Positions 1-11,446 of a stretch of 64,000 nt of DNA are shown here, piece by piece. The stretch spans positions 111,750,228 through 111,814,227 of the forward strand of contig NC_080680.1 of the NCBI RefSeq assembly GCF_030445035.2, in the 5' to 3' direction. Position 1 is the first letter of the stretch, and the number at the start of each line of letters is the position of its first letter. The DNA comes from Dasypus novemcinctus (Eukaryota; Chordata; Mammalia; Cingulata; Dasypodidae). The position numbers and the translations under genes were made by a program. The notes beneath the pieces were generated by a model, which saw nothing but the letters and a program-made list of their open reading frames with translations, had not been told where the DNA came from and did no database searches.

Positions 1-157
1 CATATTTTGAGAATTATTGCTGTAGTGGTAAACAATACCAATTTTGGAGTCAGCTAAGTCTGGATTGAACCTGGTTCTGAACCCTTATTAATTGTGTGAC
101 CTTGGGCAGATTATATCTCTGAACCTCACCTCCATTTTCCATAAAATAAATCCTAAG
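1..157 (+). repeat. MIR-like ancient SINE fragment
   Basis: The stretch around 95-145 reads like the core of a MIR element: tgtgtgaccttgggcag, then a run about losing bases and counting cells typical of MIR (ctctgaacctcacctccatttt). It is old and diverged. Its right edge is cut by the LTR that begins at 158. Identification is from remembered MIR consensus wording, not a search. Confidence 0.5.
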
Positions 158-692
158 TGGGGTAGTTTGAGACTATGTACCCCAGAAAATCATGTTTTTA
201 AAACCAGTTCATTTCTGTGGGTGTGAACGTATTTAGGGTGGGGCCATTTGATTACATTTTTACATTACTTCAGTCAGGCATGACCCAGGGTGGGTCTTAG
301 TCCTATTACTGTAGTCCTTTATAAACAGATGAATAGGGAGAGAGAGGGCTGCAGAGACAGTGAGAAACCTCCAGAAGCTGAGCGAGAAAGCCCTGGAAGT
401 CAGAAACTGAAATCACCTGAACACAGACGCACAGAGAGCCACGAAGCAGGAAGCTGTGGACAACGGAGCCCAGAGGAGGAGGCAGATGCCACCATGTGCC
501 TGGCTTTGTAAGAGAGGATTCCAGGATCTCAAACAGCCAGTACCTGGGGAAAGAAACCATCACCTAATGAAGCCTTGATTTGGACATTTTTCTCAGCCTT
601 AAACCTGTAAGCTTATAAGCTAATAAATCCCCATTGTAAAAGCCAACCCATTTCAGGTATATTGCCTTGGCAGCCTTCAGTAAAGTAAAACA
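158..692 (+). mobile_element. Solo LTR (MaLR-like) with 5-bp target duplication
   Basis: A 535-bp unit starts with tggggtagtttgag and ends with agtaaaaca, the TG...CA pattern of an LTR. It is flanked by the direct repeat ctaag at 153-157 and 693-697, the 5-bp duplication typical of ERVL/MaLR insertions. Near its 3' end it carries an AATAAA (about 622) followed by the phrase aaagccaaccca, which recurs in related form in the other LTRs in this window. The same family appears in reverse at 47749-49009. There is no internal retroviral region, so this is a solo LTR. Confidence 0.75.
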
Positions 693-1809
693 CTAAGGTG
701 CACATTTTTTTCACCTTTTTACATCTCTGAAATCAGAATGTCTACTACAATAGTGGGTGTAATAAAGTTTGAGTGGCCACATTTTTATTTCCTTGAGGTA
801 GGTGTAAAAGTGGTCCATCTTGCAACTGATGGTGTCTAGATGGGATGAAAGATGGTCTCTACCTTAAGGTGTTATCAAGAGCTAATGTATGTAAAGAGCA
901 CATGTATGGGCTAATGTACATTAAGTGTCTGGCACAAAGCAAAATCACTTAATACATGGCAATTGCTTTAAGCTATTACTTTAAAATAACAGAAAATTGT
1001 GACAGCATAAGATGCTCCAGGGTGCCATTCCCCACAGAATCTTTGAAGAGCTAGCAAAAACTGGCAAAGCCATCATTCCTCAGAATTCCAGAAAACAATT
1101 AAAAGATTGCAGTAACCAGTTAAGTGACAATTCAAGAAAATTCAGCTTTAAAAATGATAGAAGATCATGGCACCCTTGATGGCCCCTCCCCCCAGCCCTC
1201 CCCAGCAGGGTGTGAAGCCAGCCTGCATTCCTATGGTGGGTCCCCGGCCCGGTTCCAGAGGGAGTGCAGAGTAATTCCTATGTGTATAACAAAGTGCCAG
1301 ATATCAGAGCCAATTTATCAAGTGGCAGCCTGAAAGACTGAACCAGGAAACTCATTTCTGGCTTGCACTCCTAGAACTTGCCCTGCAGGCAGAAGTTGCT
1401 TGCCCACAGCTAAGTCAATGTAAGAAACAATTAATTCAAAGCATCTTGAGGCAAAGGATTATTAGCTCTAGGACATACAACAGAGTTCCTGGGAGGGGGT
1501 GAAAATCTATTTCATAGGGAATAGTGGGGACATTTAGATTCTTATTTTAAAAAGATGAATTTCTGAGGCAATAAGCTAGCACAAGCTCAGGAAATGATGT
1601 AGTCTCAGGAAAGATAGAGAAGACCTGCATTTCACTTTTGCCTAGGACTGATCTTTTTGATATGAGGGCTAAATTCTGAGAGAGTACCAGCCAATGCAGA
1701 GCCAATTTGCAAACACTGTGAAAGATTTTGTTGTTGTTGTTGTTTTGCCTTGGTTTGTTTGTTTTTGTTAGCTCCCAGCACTCAAGGAAATCTATGTCAT
1801 ATCACTAGC
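693..1809. other. Probable EPB41L4B intron, no gene seen
   Basis: No exon with convincing splice sites and no recognisable RNA gene was found. A short TTG microsatellite sits near 1727-1745. The rest is unassigned, AT-leaning sequence. Confidence 0.5.
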
Positions 1810-3509
1810 TGGATACAAACTTAAAAAACAGACAAATCAGAGACTAAATCCCAGAGTTAACATATTAAAATATTAAAATGAACGGTGTACAATAAAGGAT
1901 TATAAGACAAACAAAGAAACAGGCAATAGGAAATGATGGCCCATCCAGAGAAAGAAGATAAGAATTCAGAAGGCACCCATGAAAAAGACCAGACTTTGGA
2001 CATACTGAACAAAGACTTTAAAAAATAATCTTCAGTATAATCGAGGAGATAAAGAAAAACACAGAAAAAGAACTAAAGGATACTAGGAAAGCAATGCATG
2101 AACAATACGAGACTCTCAATAAAAAGAGCATTTTTAAAGGAACAAAATAGGAATACAGGAGAAGATCATAATAGCTGAAATTAAAAACACCCTCGAGGTT
2201 TCAGTAGCAGACTGGAGCTGCAGAAGAATCAGTGAACTCTGAGACAAGACAATTGAAATGATTCAGGCTAAGGAGCAGAAAGAAAAAAGAATGAAAAAAA
2301 GTGAAAAGAGCCTAAGGAAAAAAAAAAAAGAAGAGCCTAAGAGACCTGTGGCACACCATCAAGCTTACCAATATATACACTATGAGTTCCCAGAAGGGGA
2401 GGAAAGAGAGAAAAGGTAGAAAGAATATTCAAAGAAATAATGGCAGGAAACTTCTAAATTTAATGAAAGTCATGCTTATGCACACTCAAGAACCCCAATA
2501 AATCCCAAACAGGACAGAATGAAAGAGATTCACACTTGGACACATATTAGTCAAACTGTCAAATGCCAAGGACAAGGAGAGAATTCTGAAAGCTGCAAGA
2601 GAAAAGCAATATGGTATGTACAAGGAAGGCCCAATAAGGTTAAGTGCTGATTTCTCATAAGTAACCATGGAGGCAAGAGGGCAGTGGGATGAAATATTTA
2701 AAGTGCTCAAAGAAAACAATTGCCAATCAAGAATTTTATATCTAGCGAACAGCTTTTCAAAAATCAGGGAGAGATTAAGACTTTCCAAAATAAACAAAAG
2801 CTGAGGAAGTTCACTACCATTAGAATTTCCCTAAAGCAATGTTAAAGGGAGTTCTTCAGATTGAAAGGAAAGGACACCAGACAGTGGTTCAAAGCACCAT
2901 CAAGAAATAAAGACTGGGAAGTGGATTTGGCTCAACGGATAGAGCGTCCACCTACCACATTGGAGATCCAGTGTTCGAACCCAGGGCCTCCTGACATGCA
3001 TGATGAGCTGGCCCATGTGCAGTGCTGATGCACACAATGAGTGCCCTGCCACTCATGGGTGTCCCCTGCAGAGGGGAACCCCATGTGCGAGGACTGCACC
3101 CTGTAAGGAGAGCTGCCCAGCACGAAAAAAGTGCAGCCTGCCCAGGAGTGGGGCCGCACACATGGAGAGCTGATGCAACAAGATGACAATAAAAAGAGAC
3201 ACAGATTCCTGGTGCCATTGATAAGAATATAAGCGGACGCAGAAGAATATATAGCGAATGGACACAGAGAGCAGACAACTGAGGGGGAAGGCAGTGAAGG
3301 GGAGAGAAATAAAAAAAAAATAAATCTTTAAAAAAAAAAAAGAAATAAAGACCTTCAGTAAATGTAACCATACACCAGTGTCAATGTATTGTATTTTTTA
3401 TATGTGACTGCACTTTTCACTTCTTACAGGTTCTAAAATTTATTAAAAAGTGAAGCTAAATCTATGGTTATGAACTTACAGTGAATAAAGATATAATTTT
3501 TAAAAAGGT
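1810..3509 (+). mobile_element. L1/HAL1-type LINE fragment (ORF1 3' part), broken by a SINE
   Basis: Purine-rich LINE sequence resembling the distal part of L1/HAL1 ORF1: phrases such as atggcaggaaacttctaaat, gagagaattctgaaagctgc, accatggaggcaagagggca and caagaattttatatctag follow the expected order. Stops and a poly-A run break the frame, so it is dead. An armadillo SINE is inserted at 2915-3339 and splits the LINE sequence, which continues after it (ccttcagtaaatgtaacca). Confidence 0.7.
2915..3339 (+). mobile_element. DAS-type SINE, full length
   Basis: A tRNA-derived head begins with gggaagtggatttggctc and includes an A-box-like tggctcaacggat and a B-box-like gttcgaaccc. A GC-rich body and an AAATAAATCTTTAAAA tail follow. 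The 13-bp target duplication aagaaataaagac lies at 2902-2914 and 3340-3352. Open frames on the reverse strand here are SINE sequence and do not encode proteins. Confidence 0.9.
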
Positions 3510-3960
3510 CCTCAGAATGGAGGAATAAAATATGGATTAGAGTGGATTAACTGGTATTTTACTATAGAATTATTGTGACTCTAGCAACGGAAGAAATGAT
3601 ATCTTTGATTTGGAGACAGTGGCCACTAGAGTTGCTGAAGGCAGGGAGAAGGAAAAAGAGGTGTGATCTAGCAGCATTTTCAGGACTCGGAGTTGTCCTG
3701 AATGATACTGCAGGGACAGATGCAGGACATTATATATTCTGCCATAACCCACTGAATGGACTGGGAAAGAGTGTAAACTGTAATCCATGCTATGTAGCAG
3801 TGCTCCAAAATGTACTCATCAAATGCAATGAATGTACCACACTAATGAAAGAAGTGGTTGATGTGGGAGGAGTGGGGGTGTGGGGAGTCGGGTATATGGG
3901 AACCTCTTATATTTTTTAATGTAACATTTTGTGTGATCTATGTATCTTTTTAAAAAAGAT
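3510..3960 (+). mobile_element. LINE 3' end, lineage-specific family
   Basis: This unit contains cataacccactgaatgg, then ccaaaatgtactcatcaaatg, gaagtggttgatgtggg and a terminal gtaacattttgtgtgat. The same unit recurs reversed at about 38046-38280 and, truncated, at 58340-58465, so it is an interspersed repeat. It probably is the 3' end of a xenarthran L1-like LINE. An open frame of 114 codons crosses it but carries no recognisable domain. Confidence 0.65.
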
Positions 3961-4079
3961 AATAATTAAAAAATAGGGATTAAAATTACCTTTCCTTAAT
4001 ATATCCCTATCTAATTTCGAAACTAAAGGGGAAAAAAATAATAAAGTGCTTTAAAAATTAAAAAAAAAATAAGGTTCAA

Positions 4080-4700
4080 CAAAAGGGTGAGAGGACAGAA
4101 GGGTATAGGAATAGTAAATATGTATGCTATTGAAGTAAAGTTGGTATGATCAAATCAAACATGATTGTTATAGATGTAGGATGTTAAACTTAAGTCCTGT
4201 GGTAGCCACAAAGAAAATATCTGTAAAATGAAAAGTGTCTCAAAATGGTACATTACAAAAAATAAAAACAAATTAAAATAGTAATTAACAGAATAGATGG
4301 ACAAAAATGTTATAAGACTTAACAAAGACCAAATAGCAAAAAGCCCTGGATTATCAGTAGTTACTATAAATGTAAATGAATTAAACTCTCCAGTCAAAAG
4401 TCAGAGATTGGTAGAATGGATAGAAAAGCATGACCAAACTCTATGTTTTTTATAAGAGACTGACCTCAAGTTCAAACTCCCAAGTAAATTTAAAGCGAAA
4501 AGATGGAAAAAACATACCATGCAAATTGCAATCAAAAAAGAGCAGGGATGGCTATACAAATATCAGGTAAAATAGACTCTAAGCAAAATACTATTACAAG
4601 GTACAAAGGTCACTATAGACTGATAACGGGGTCAATTCAACAAGAAGTCATAATAGTCATTAATGTGCATGCACTGAAGGATGACAGCCACAGTTTCTCC
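4080..4700 (+). mobile_element. L1 ORF2 endonuclease-region fragment
   Basis: Order of phrases matches the L1 ORF2 endonuclease segment: aaatgaattaaactctcc, then gagattggtagaatgg, cagggatggctatacaaat, aaggtcactatagactgat and ggggtcaattcaacaagaag. Multiple stops make it non-functional. Confidence 0.65.
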
Positions 4701-4869
4701 TTCTTAGATGCCAAGATATCTGAAACTGCAGGTGCGTGATCACTTGCAGTGGGAAAGCAATCTTCCATGATGTGAACATTCTTATGAAGAGGCCCCTGTG
4801 GTGAAGAATTGAGGTTCTAGCTAGCAGGAACAGAATGAGCAAACGCCCAGAGGTGGGCAGGAACATGGT

Positions 4870-5290
4870 ACTGGGTAGGGAATGGGGAGTAACTGCCTCA
4901 TCAGTACAGAGTTTCTATGTAGAGTGATGGTAAAGTTTTGCTAATGGATGGTGCTGATGATAACACAACATTGTGACTTTAATTAACACCCCTGAATTAT
5001 ATATTTGAGTGTGATTAAAAGGGGAAATTTTAGGTTGTATATATGTTCTAGAATAAAAATTAAAAACAACAACAACAACAACGGCGGTGAATCCTGGTGT
5101 AAACTGTAGACTATAGTTAATCCTATAATTATAATAATATTCTTTCATCAACTGTAACAAACATGTCACACTAATGCAAAATGTTAATAATAGGGAAAAC
5201 TGTGTGTTTGTGTAAGGGGGTATATGGGAACTCTCTTTTCTGCCTGATTTTTCTGTAAACTTACAACTTCTCTAATAAAAAATGAAAAAA
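4870..5290 (+). mobile_element. L1 3' end
   Basis: Contains the sequence series ctgaattatatatttgagtg, aggttgtatatatgtt, catgtcacactaatgcaaaa, tatatgggaactctc and a terminal ttctctaataaaaaatg. Copies of the same 3' end occur at 29440-29815 and 31880-32265. It lies just upstream of the EPB41L4B exon at 5389. An (AAC)n tract sits near 5065-5080. Confidence 0.7.
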
Positions 5291-5388
5291 ACAAACAGGA
5301 GCTGTAGAGAAATACATTGGGAGCAGCTGACAGGGTGAAAATGGCAGCTAAGCTGAGCCTGATGTCTGCCTTTCTGTTTCTCCTCCAG

Positions 5389-5531
5389 GCAGACTTCAGA
5401 GACAGTAAATTACCATGCTGTCCAGGGCTGTCTTCCCCGCTGATCCCAGCAGCGACCCTGAGGCCTTTGGCAGAGACCGGCTCCACCGTCCAGACCATCT
5501 ACGCCAGGAAGCCAGTTTCTCTGGCAGCCAG
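5389..5531 (+). CDS. EPB41L4B: EPB41L4B penultimate coding exon
   Basis: EPB41L4B (EHM2/LULU2) is a FERM-domain band 4.1-like protein of the cell cortex that promotes actomyosin contractility at epithelial junctions. This exon encodes part of the region C-terminal to the FERM domain. It is preceded by a pyrimidine tract ending ctcctccag and followed by the strong donor gtaagc. It is open in one frame (47 codons plus two bases), reading ADFRDSKL... to ...IYARKPVSLAA. The split codon AG is completed by the T that opens the exon at 11447 (Ser), so the phases fit exactly. The ATG at 5317 lies in the intron and is not the start. The gene name rests on synteny beside FRRS1L and on the C-terminal tail in the next exon, not on a database match. 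Upstream exons with the FERM domain lie outside the window. Confidence 0.8.
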
Positions 5532-5639
5532 GTAAGCTCGATGAGCACGTGCCAGCAGGTGGGGTGACCCTGTAACTCTGGTGCCAGGGGAACCAAGTAC
5601 CATTTGTAGGTCCATTGGGTTTGTACCACCCACAACCCT

Positions 5640-6130
5640 CACATTCATTCTTCCATTCATTTGTTCTGTATTTATTGAAATGTCTGCTATGGGCCAGGTA
5701 CTATTCTAGATGCTAAGGATGTAGAGTGAACAAAACATAAAAATCCTGCCCTTATAGAGTTTATAGTTTGATGGGTAGGTAGGCGAAGGGGTGAGAGGAA
5801 GATGGAAGTTAAATGAATGAGTGTGTGTGACAGTGACAAGTGCGATGGAGAAAAATAAGGCAGTGACGGGCAATAGGGCATGCTGGCTGAGGGGAGGCCT
5901 CGCTGAGGTGGCGTTTAAGCAGAGAGCTGAAGGTGCTGAGGCAGCAAGCCAAGGGGGTCTGGAAAAGAGCTTACTAGGCAGAGGCACCAGCCAGCGCTAA
6001 GGCTCCTGAAGTGGGGTGTTGCTGGCATGGTTAAGGAAGAGCAAGGAGGCCAGTGTGGCCTGAGATTCGTGGATGACAGGAGAAGAGCTCCTGAGACTGC
6101 AGGACCTGGGGAGCAGACGGTATAGGGCAT
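5640..6130 (+). repeat. Ancient interspersed repeat, family not certain
   Basis: Reads ...ttattgaaatgtctgctatgg..., ...aggcctcgctgaggtggc..., ...gcaaggaggccagtgtgg..., a wording found widely in mammalian genomes as an old interspersed repeat. I cannot assign the family from memory with confidence. Confidence 0.45.
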
Positions 6131-6205
6131 CGTTAGTCTTAATAGAGACGTTTTTCGACGTCTCTGTTAGGATGAGATTACTGATGTTAGTTTGTGCCTT
6201 TAAAG

Positions 6206-6211
<6 letters not shown>

Positions 6212-6250
<39 letters not shown>

Positions 6251-6259
6251 ACGCGCGCA
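6212..6259 (+). repeat. (TG)n microsatellite
   Basis: About 19 uninterrupted TG units, followed by a short alternating purine-pyrimidine cgcgcgc stretch. The combination is a classic candidate for left-handed Z-DNA. Confidence 0.95.
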
Positions 6260-6329
6260 TGCATTTAAATGGTGGATATAGGTTCCATAGTTAGGCAACT
6301 AGGACTGAGGGTCAGGAAATCAGAGGCAA

Positions 6330-6720
6330 TACACAAAAGTTGGTATGTCTATACCATGGAATATTATTTAGCCAGGAAAAGGAATGAAGTCCTGATACAT
6401 GATGCTACAAATGAATATACCTTGAAAACATGCTCATTGAAAGAAACCAGGCACAACAGGACAGATACTGAATAGGTCCACTTATATGAAATATCTAGAA
6501 TAGGCAAACTCAAAGAGGCAGAAAGTAGATTTGAGTTTACCAGGGGCTTGGAGGTGAGGAGAATGGGCCATTATTGCTTAGTGGGTACAGAGCTTCTGTT
6601 TGGGGTATGAAAATGTTTGGGTAATGGAAGCAAAACATTGCAAATGTAATTAATGCCTCTGAATTTTACACTTCAATTTTATGTTATATATATATATTTA
6701 TCACAATAAAATTCATTTTT
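6330..6720 (+). mobile_element. L1 3' end fragment
   Basis: Typical L1M 3'-end phrases: accatggaatattatttagcc, aagaaaccaggcacaac, atgaaatatctagaatagg, accaggggcttggagg, ending at cacaataaaattca. It is truncated at its 5' side and non-coding. Confidence 0.75.
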
Positions 6721-7149
6721 AAAAAAGAGGCAACCACTCAAGTAGCCAATTTTACTTTCAAGTGAAACATAATGAATTCTTTGTTAAAATAGTAATCGAA
6801 TTTAAACTCCAGGGTATCGTATCTGTGAAATAAATTTAAAGCATGATTTAAAGAAATCTAATACCTGGGCACAGATCCTGTGCTGGGCTCTGGGGTTTTG
6901 GAGATGAATGATGTGTAACTGATTCCTGAGGAGTTGTCTCTTGAGGAATGCTCAGTCCCTTGGGGGAAACCAGTAAGTTACCAGGAAATTTTAGGTTACT
7001 GTAACAGTAGAAAATTTAAGGGTCTCTTTAAGGAGCCTAGAAGGGAATGTCAAGATCACTGACTGAGAAAGAATCTGGAAATGATGCTTAAGCTGAGTCA
7101 GCTCCTGCATTTTTTGAGGCATTTTTAAAAAACCCCACTGCTATTGTAT

Positions 7150-7390
7150 ACAGTGTGTGCTAGGCCCTATTCTAAGCATTGTACAGATATTAACTCCTCC
7201 GATGAGGAGATATTAGTCCTCATCACTGCCCCAGGCATAGGTACCCTTGTTATGTGCATCTTCAGATGAGGAAACAAGCCACAGAGAGGTGAAATAACTT
7301 GTCCACAGATGCACAGAAAGTAGATTATAGAGCCCGGGTTTAAACCCAGGCAGCTCAACTCCAGAATCTGTACTCACCACACAATGCTGC
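7150..7390 (+). repeat. MIR element
   Basis: Contains gtgctaggccctattctaagc, tcagatgaggaaacaagcc, gaaataacttgtccacag and cccgggtttaaacccagg in the order expected of a + strand MIR. It is old and inactive. Confidence 0.7.
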
Positions 7391-7571
7391 CTCCCAATTT
7401 ATTTTCAGCTCAGTTTTTGGAGTACTCCCAGTGCATTTTTATTCTCTAAAAAAGAGTTGGAAAGAGCACTGCCAAGGAGGTAGCAGAACCATTTAGATGA
7501 AAGACTTTGAGCAAGTCACTAACTTTTTTGGACTTCAGATCTCCTATATAAAACACGGTAGAAGAGGGGTG

Positions 7572-8085
7572 TGTTAACAGCCAAAGGGGTGCTGATGCAA
7601 AACACCAGAAATTGGTTGGTTTTTATAAAGTATTTATTTGGGGTAGTTGTTTACAGATACCAGGTGATAAAGTGTAAGTTACTTTCCTCACCAAAGTATT
7701 TTCACGTGTTGGAGCAAAATGACTGTGGATGTCTGTGAGGGTTCAGGCTTCCCGGGTTCCTCTCTCCCCAGGGCTTGCTCTTTCCAGGCTTAGGGTTCCT
7801 GTCTTCCCAGGGCTTCAGCTTAAGGCTTCAGCATCAAACTCCAACATCAAAACTCCAACATCAAAAACCCTCCAATTCTGTCCTTTGCCGTGCCTTTTAC
7901 CTGTGAGTCTCCACCCACCAAGGGGTGGGGACTCAACGCCCTACTGGCACAAGAGGTTTATATATTACTTAATCAAGTAAACCTGTGAATCCAATATAAT
8001 CTAATATGCCCAGAGGAAAAAATCAGTTTACAAACATAATCCAATATTTCTTTTTGGAATTCATTAATAATATTAAACTGCTACA
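7572..8085 (-). mobile_element. Solo LTR, MaLR-like, reverse orientation
   Basis: Read on the minus strand, it begins tgtagcagtttaatatt and ends in ctttggctgttaaca. These termini match the LTRs at 35283-35808 and 27712-28661. Edges are set from the TG...CA termini. A candidate agagg duplication (8086-8090) does not sit flush on the left side, so the target duplication is not claimed. Confidence 0.65.
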
Positions 8086-8429
8086 AGAGGGAAGGAACGA
8101 ATAAGGAGTGACCTCCTTCCTGTTAGTTCAGAGTCTTCATTTAGTTATTTACTTGTCTCATAAACACACAAGCTCCATGCTCAGCTCTGAGGATACAAAA
8201 GTAATGTGTCCCCGTTGTTTTTCATAAAGAGCTCATAGTCTTTTACAGAAACCAATGAGAAACCCCAACGTGATGGTACATTCCTGATTGATCTGAGCCT
8301 GCCAAGTCACAGCAAATATAGCTCTCACTGCTGACAATTCCATACCATCAGCTGTATTCTACTAGTTTTGCTTTGATGGTCACAGTGTTACCTGTAATAT
8401 GTGAAGGCTGTAGAATAAGAAGCTTTTTT

Positions 8430-9410
8430 TAAAAATAGCTTTATTGAAATAGAACTCACACACCATACAAGGCATCTGTTTAAAGTGTGTAATAATTCAG
8501 TGTTGTATCATATACTCACAGCATTGTGCAGCCATCACCACAATCTAATTTTAGAACTTTTCATTCCTCCTAAAAGAAATCCTATACCCATTAGCAGTCA
8601 CTCCCCATGCCCACCCCACCCCAGCCTTTGACAACCACTGATGTACTTTCTGTCTCTGTAGATTTGTCTCTTAAGGACATTTCATGTAACTGGATATAAT
8701 TGGAATCATATAATATGTGGCCTTTCATGTTTGGCTTCTTTTACTTACCACAATGTTTCTGAAGTGTGTCCATGTTGTAGCATGTATCGGTATTTCATTC
8801 CTCTTTATGGATGAATAGTATTCTATTATATGAATATACTATGTTTTGTTTATCCATTCATCTGTTGGATTGAATTTGGGTTCTTTCCATTTTTTGGTTA
8901 TTATGAATAATGCTCTGATGAATATTCATGTGCAAGTTTTTGTGTGAACATGTTTTCTGTTCTCTTGGGTATAATACTAGGAATGGAATGACTGGGTCAT
9001 ATCATGATTCTGTGTTTAACTTTTTGAGGAAGTGCCAAACTGTTTTCCAAAGCAGCTGCACCATTTTACATCCCATTAGCAAAGCATAAGAGTTCCAGTT
9101 TCTCTCCATTCTCACCAACACTTGTTATTGTCTGTCTTTTTTTTTTTAATTTTAGCCATCCTCCTGAGTGCCAAGTGGTATCACCTGGTGATTTTGATTT
9201 GCATTTCCATAATGACAAATTATATTGAGCATCTTTTCATTTGTTCTTTGTCATTTTATATCTTCTTTGGAGAAATGTCATTTCAAATCCTTTGGCCATT
9301 TTTTAAATTGCTTATTTGTCTTCTCTTTTTATTATTAAGTTATAAGTTCTTTATATAGTCTGGATACAAATCCCTTGTAAGAGATACACTTTGCAGGTGT
9401 CTTCTCCCAT
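8430..9410 (-). mobile_element. L1 3' region, reverse orientation
   Basis: Reverse-strand L1 wording: ctttattgaaatagaactcac, gcattgtgcagccatcacc, caaccactgatgtactttctg, ttctattatatgaatatac, atccattcatctgttgg and ctcaccaacacttgttattg. Short open frames in it are chance. Confidence 0.75.
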
Positions 9411-9839
9411 TGTGTCGATTGTCTGAAGATAAGCTTTTGAGATCCTCTGCCACTAGGAGGGCAGAGGCCCCAGACCTCCCCAATCCATGGAGGCACAAAA
9501 GCGGGGAAGGATTTTGCAAAGATTCTGGAAAGAAAATGGACAAAGCAAGCTCAATTTCCTGGGCCGCGGCATCATACCCTGTGTACTATTCAAGATATAC
9601 TGACAGGGAGAGCCGCTGCAACCTGCTCATTAATTCCACAATTAATTCACTGCTAACTGCTAGGGATACAGTAGAACGAAACAGACCAAGCTCTCTCCCA
9701 TACTCTCTTTTGATACGTGTAAAAACTTCAGAACCTACCTAGGTACCCTTTGAGGATCTGTCTTCTGGAATATCCCCGCTACTCGAGAACGTGAGTTCCA
9801 AATCAGACTTCCTGAATTAAAGTTTTGCTCCAGGACTTC

Positions 9840-10010
9840 CTGTGTTGGGCAAGTTATTTAACCTCCCTAAACTTCAGTTTCCTTATTTGTGAAATGGGAA
9901 TAACAGTTCCTACTCACTGGTTTGCCTTGAGAATTTAAAATGCATGATTCCACATCTCAGTATTTAACACAGTGCCAGGAACATAGCAAGTGCTCAAGGA
10001 ATGTGTCTCT
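9840..10010 (-). repeat. MIR element fragment
   Basis: Contains gttgggcaagttatttaacc, cttcagtttccttatttgtg, aaatgggaataacagttcc and agtgctcaaggaatgtg, a diverged MIR. Confidence 0.6.
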
Positions 10011-10614
10011 GTTGTTACTTTATTTGGCATGTTTTACAAAAAGAATGAGCTTTTTTCTGAAGTTTCTAACTACCAGCGTAAATCAAAAAATGGAAAATAC
10101 TTTTCAAGTCCCTCCCTCCACTAGATTTTGACAGCCTCCCCATCCTGTTCTGCTGCAGATGACATTTCCAGAGAAGGAAAGTAGTTGTGATCAATCTGAA
10201 CCATGTTCTACCAACTCACTTTAGAATGGAAAGAAAGAGACAACTTTGGTGATAAAAATAAGATTGGGATGTTGAGGACCCTGTTCCCCGGCCCGTCATT
10301 TCAGTTTAGTTCAGTTCAGAAAAAACTTTTTTGACCTCTTTTGTCACTGGAGTGCTATGTTAGGAGCTGAGGCCACAGACGAATGGGGCTTCTGCCAACC
10401 CTTGTGCCCTGCACAAATTCATCCACACCAGGAGGAGGCGCTGAGTCCAGAATCCTGCCGATGCCCCCCTCGCCAAGTCCTGGCCCTGCTGGGCTGCACC
10501 CACCTAGGGGGCGATTCCCTCTAAACTGTCAAAAACATCCCAAGATACTGTCCTCCCCCTAGAGGAGCACACAGCCTGGCGAGACATACAAGCTAGTAAT
10601 CAAACTTTATTTTA

Positions 10615-11023
10615 TTTTTAGATTTATTTTTTATTTATTTCTCTCTCCCCACCCCCCATTATCTGCTCTCTGTGTCCATTCACTGTGTGCTCTTCTGTGT
10701 CTGCTTGGATTCTTGCCAGCGGCACGGGGAATCTGTGCCTCTTTCTGTTGCGTCATCTTGCTGCGTCAGCTCTCCGTGTGTGCAGCACCATTCCCGGGCA
10801 GGCTGCGCTTTTTTTCACGCTGGGCGGCTCTCCTTACGGGGCGCACACCTTGTGCGTGGGGCTCCCCTACGCGAGGGACACCCCTGCGTGGCACGGCACT
10901 CCTTGCGCGCATCAGCACTGCGCGTGGGCCAGCTCCACACGGGTCAAGGAGGCCCTGGGTTTGAACCCTGAACCTCCCATGTGGTAGGCGGATGCTCTAT
11001 CAGTTGAACCAAATCCGCTTCCT
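10615..11023 (-). mobile_element. DAS-type SINE, reverse orientation
   Basis: Minus-strand copy ending at the tRNA-like head (reverse of ggaagcggatttggttc). Flanking duplications are tcaaactttatttt (left, 10600-10613) and tcaaaactttatttt (right, 11024-11038), differing by one base. Open frames of about 100 codons across it are shadows of the SINE body. Confidence 0.88.
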
Positions 11024-11446
11024 TCAAAACTTTATTTTGATGAGTGCATTTGGGGTGCTATGGTGACATTGAGGAGGGCTGCCCCTAACTTTACCTGGTC
11101 AATTACTGCTAAATGTCTTCTCTATGAATTTTTAAGGAAATTAAAGAAATACAACATGCCCTAAGACTTTGAAAAATGTGGACTGTTTCTTTTTTATCAG
11201 CCATTGTGTGGACATGATTCATACCTTCCTCATCTCTAATCCCAGGCTTGGCACAATGAATGAATGAGTCCTTCTAATGAAGTCACATACATTTCAAAGT
11301 AAAAAGCTACTGGTTCAGTAAACTAAGTTCTTCAGTGTTTCAAAGAGTACCTTTTATGTTAAGTAATGCACTTTGCAATTTGAAGCAAATTTTGCCTTTT
11401 ATGTCTTATTGGTGTATCTCACTATTTGTCACCTACTCCTCTTCAG

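Larger units (their letters stand above)
5532..11446 (+). other. EPB41L4B: EPB41L4B last intron, repeat-rich
   Basis: Donor gtaagc and acceptor cctcttcag bound this 5.9-kb intron. It holds an ancient repeat at about 5640-6130, a GT microsatellite, L1 fragments (6330-6720, and reversed 8430-9410), MIR relics at about 7150-7390 and 9840-10010, a reversed LTR (7572-8085) and a reversed DAS SINE (10615-11023). A 110-codon open frame at 9410-9742 has no recognisable domain and no splice support. Confidence 0.7.

Noticed and set aside
2940-2985. tRNA-like A and B boxes
   Set aside because: These belong to the SINE head. No complete cloverleaf with an anticodon arm and acceptor stem is present, so no tRNA gene is called.
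5317-5388. ATG-led start of the frame containing the EPB41L4B exon
   Set aside because: The first 72 bases are intron ending in the acceptor; the protein continues from exons upstream of the window.
9410-9742. A 110-codon frame in the EPB41L4B intron
   Set aside because: No domain, no flanking splice sites, and no similarity that I recognise to a known protein.
10672-10987. Overlapping 80-100 codon frames
   Set aside because: They lie in a reversed DAS SINE. Similar frames appear in each SINE copy (14626-14977, 24293-24643, 27955-28422, 34266-34671, 48540-48860, 49067-49667).
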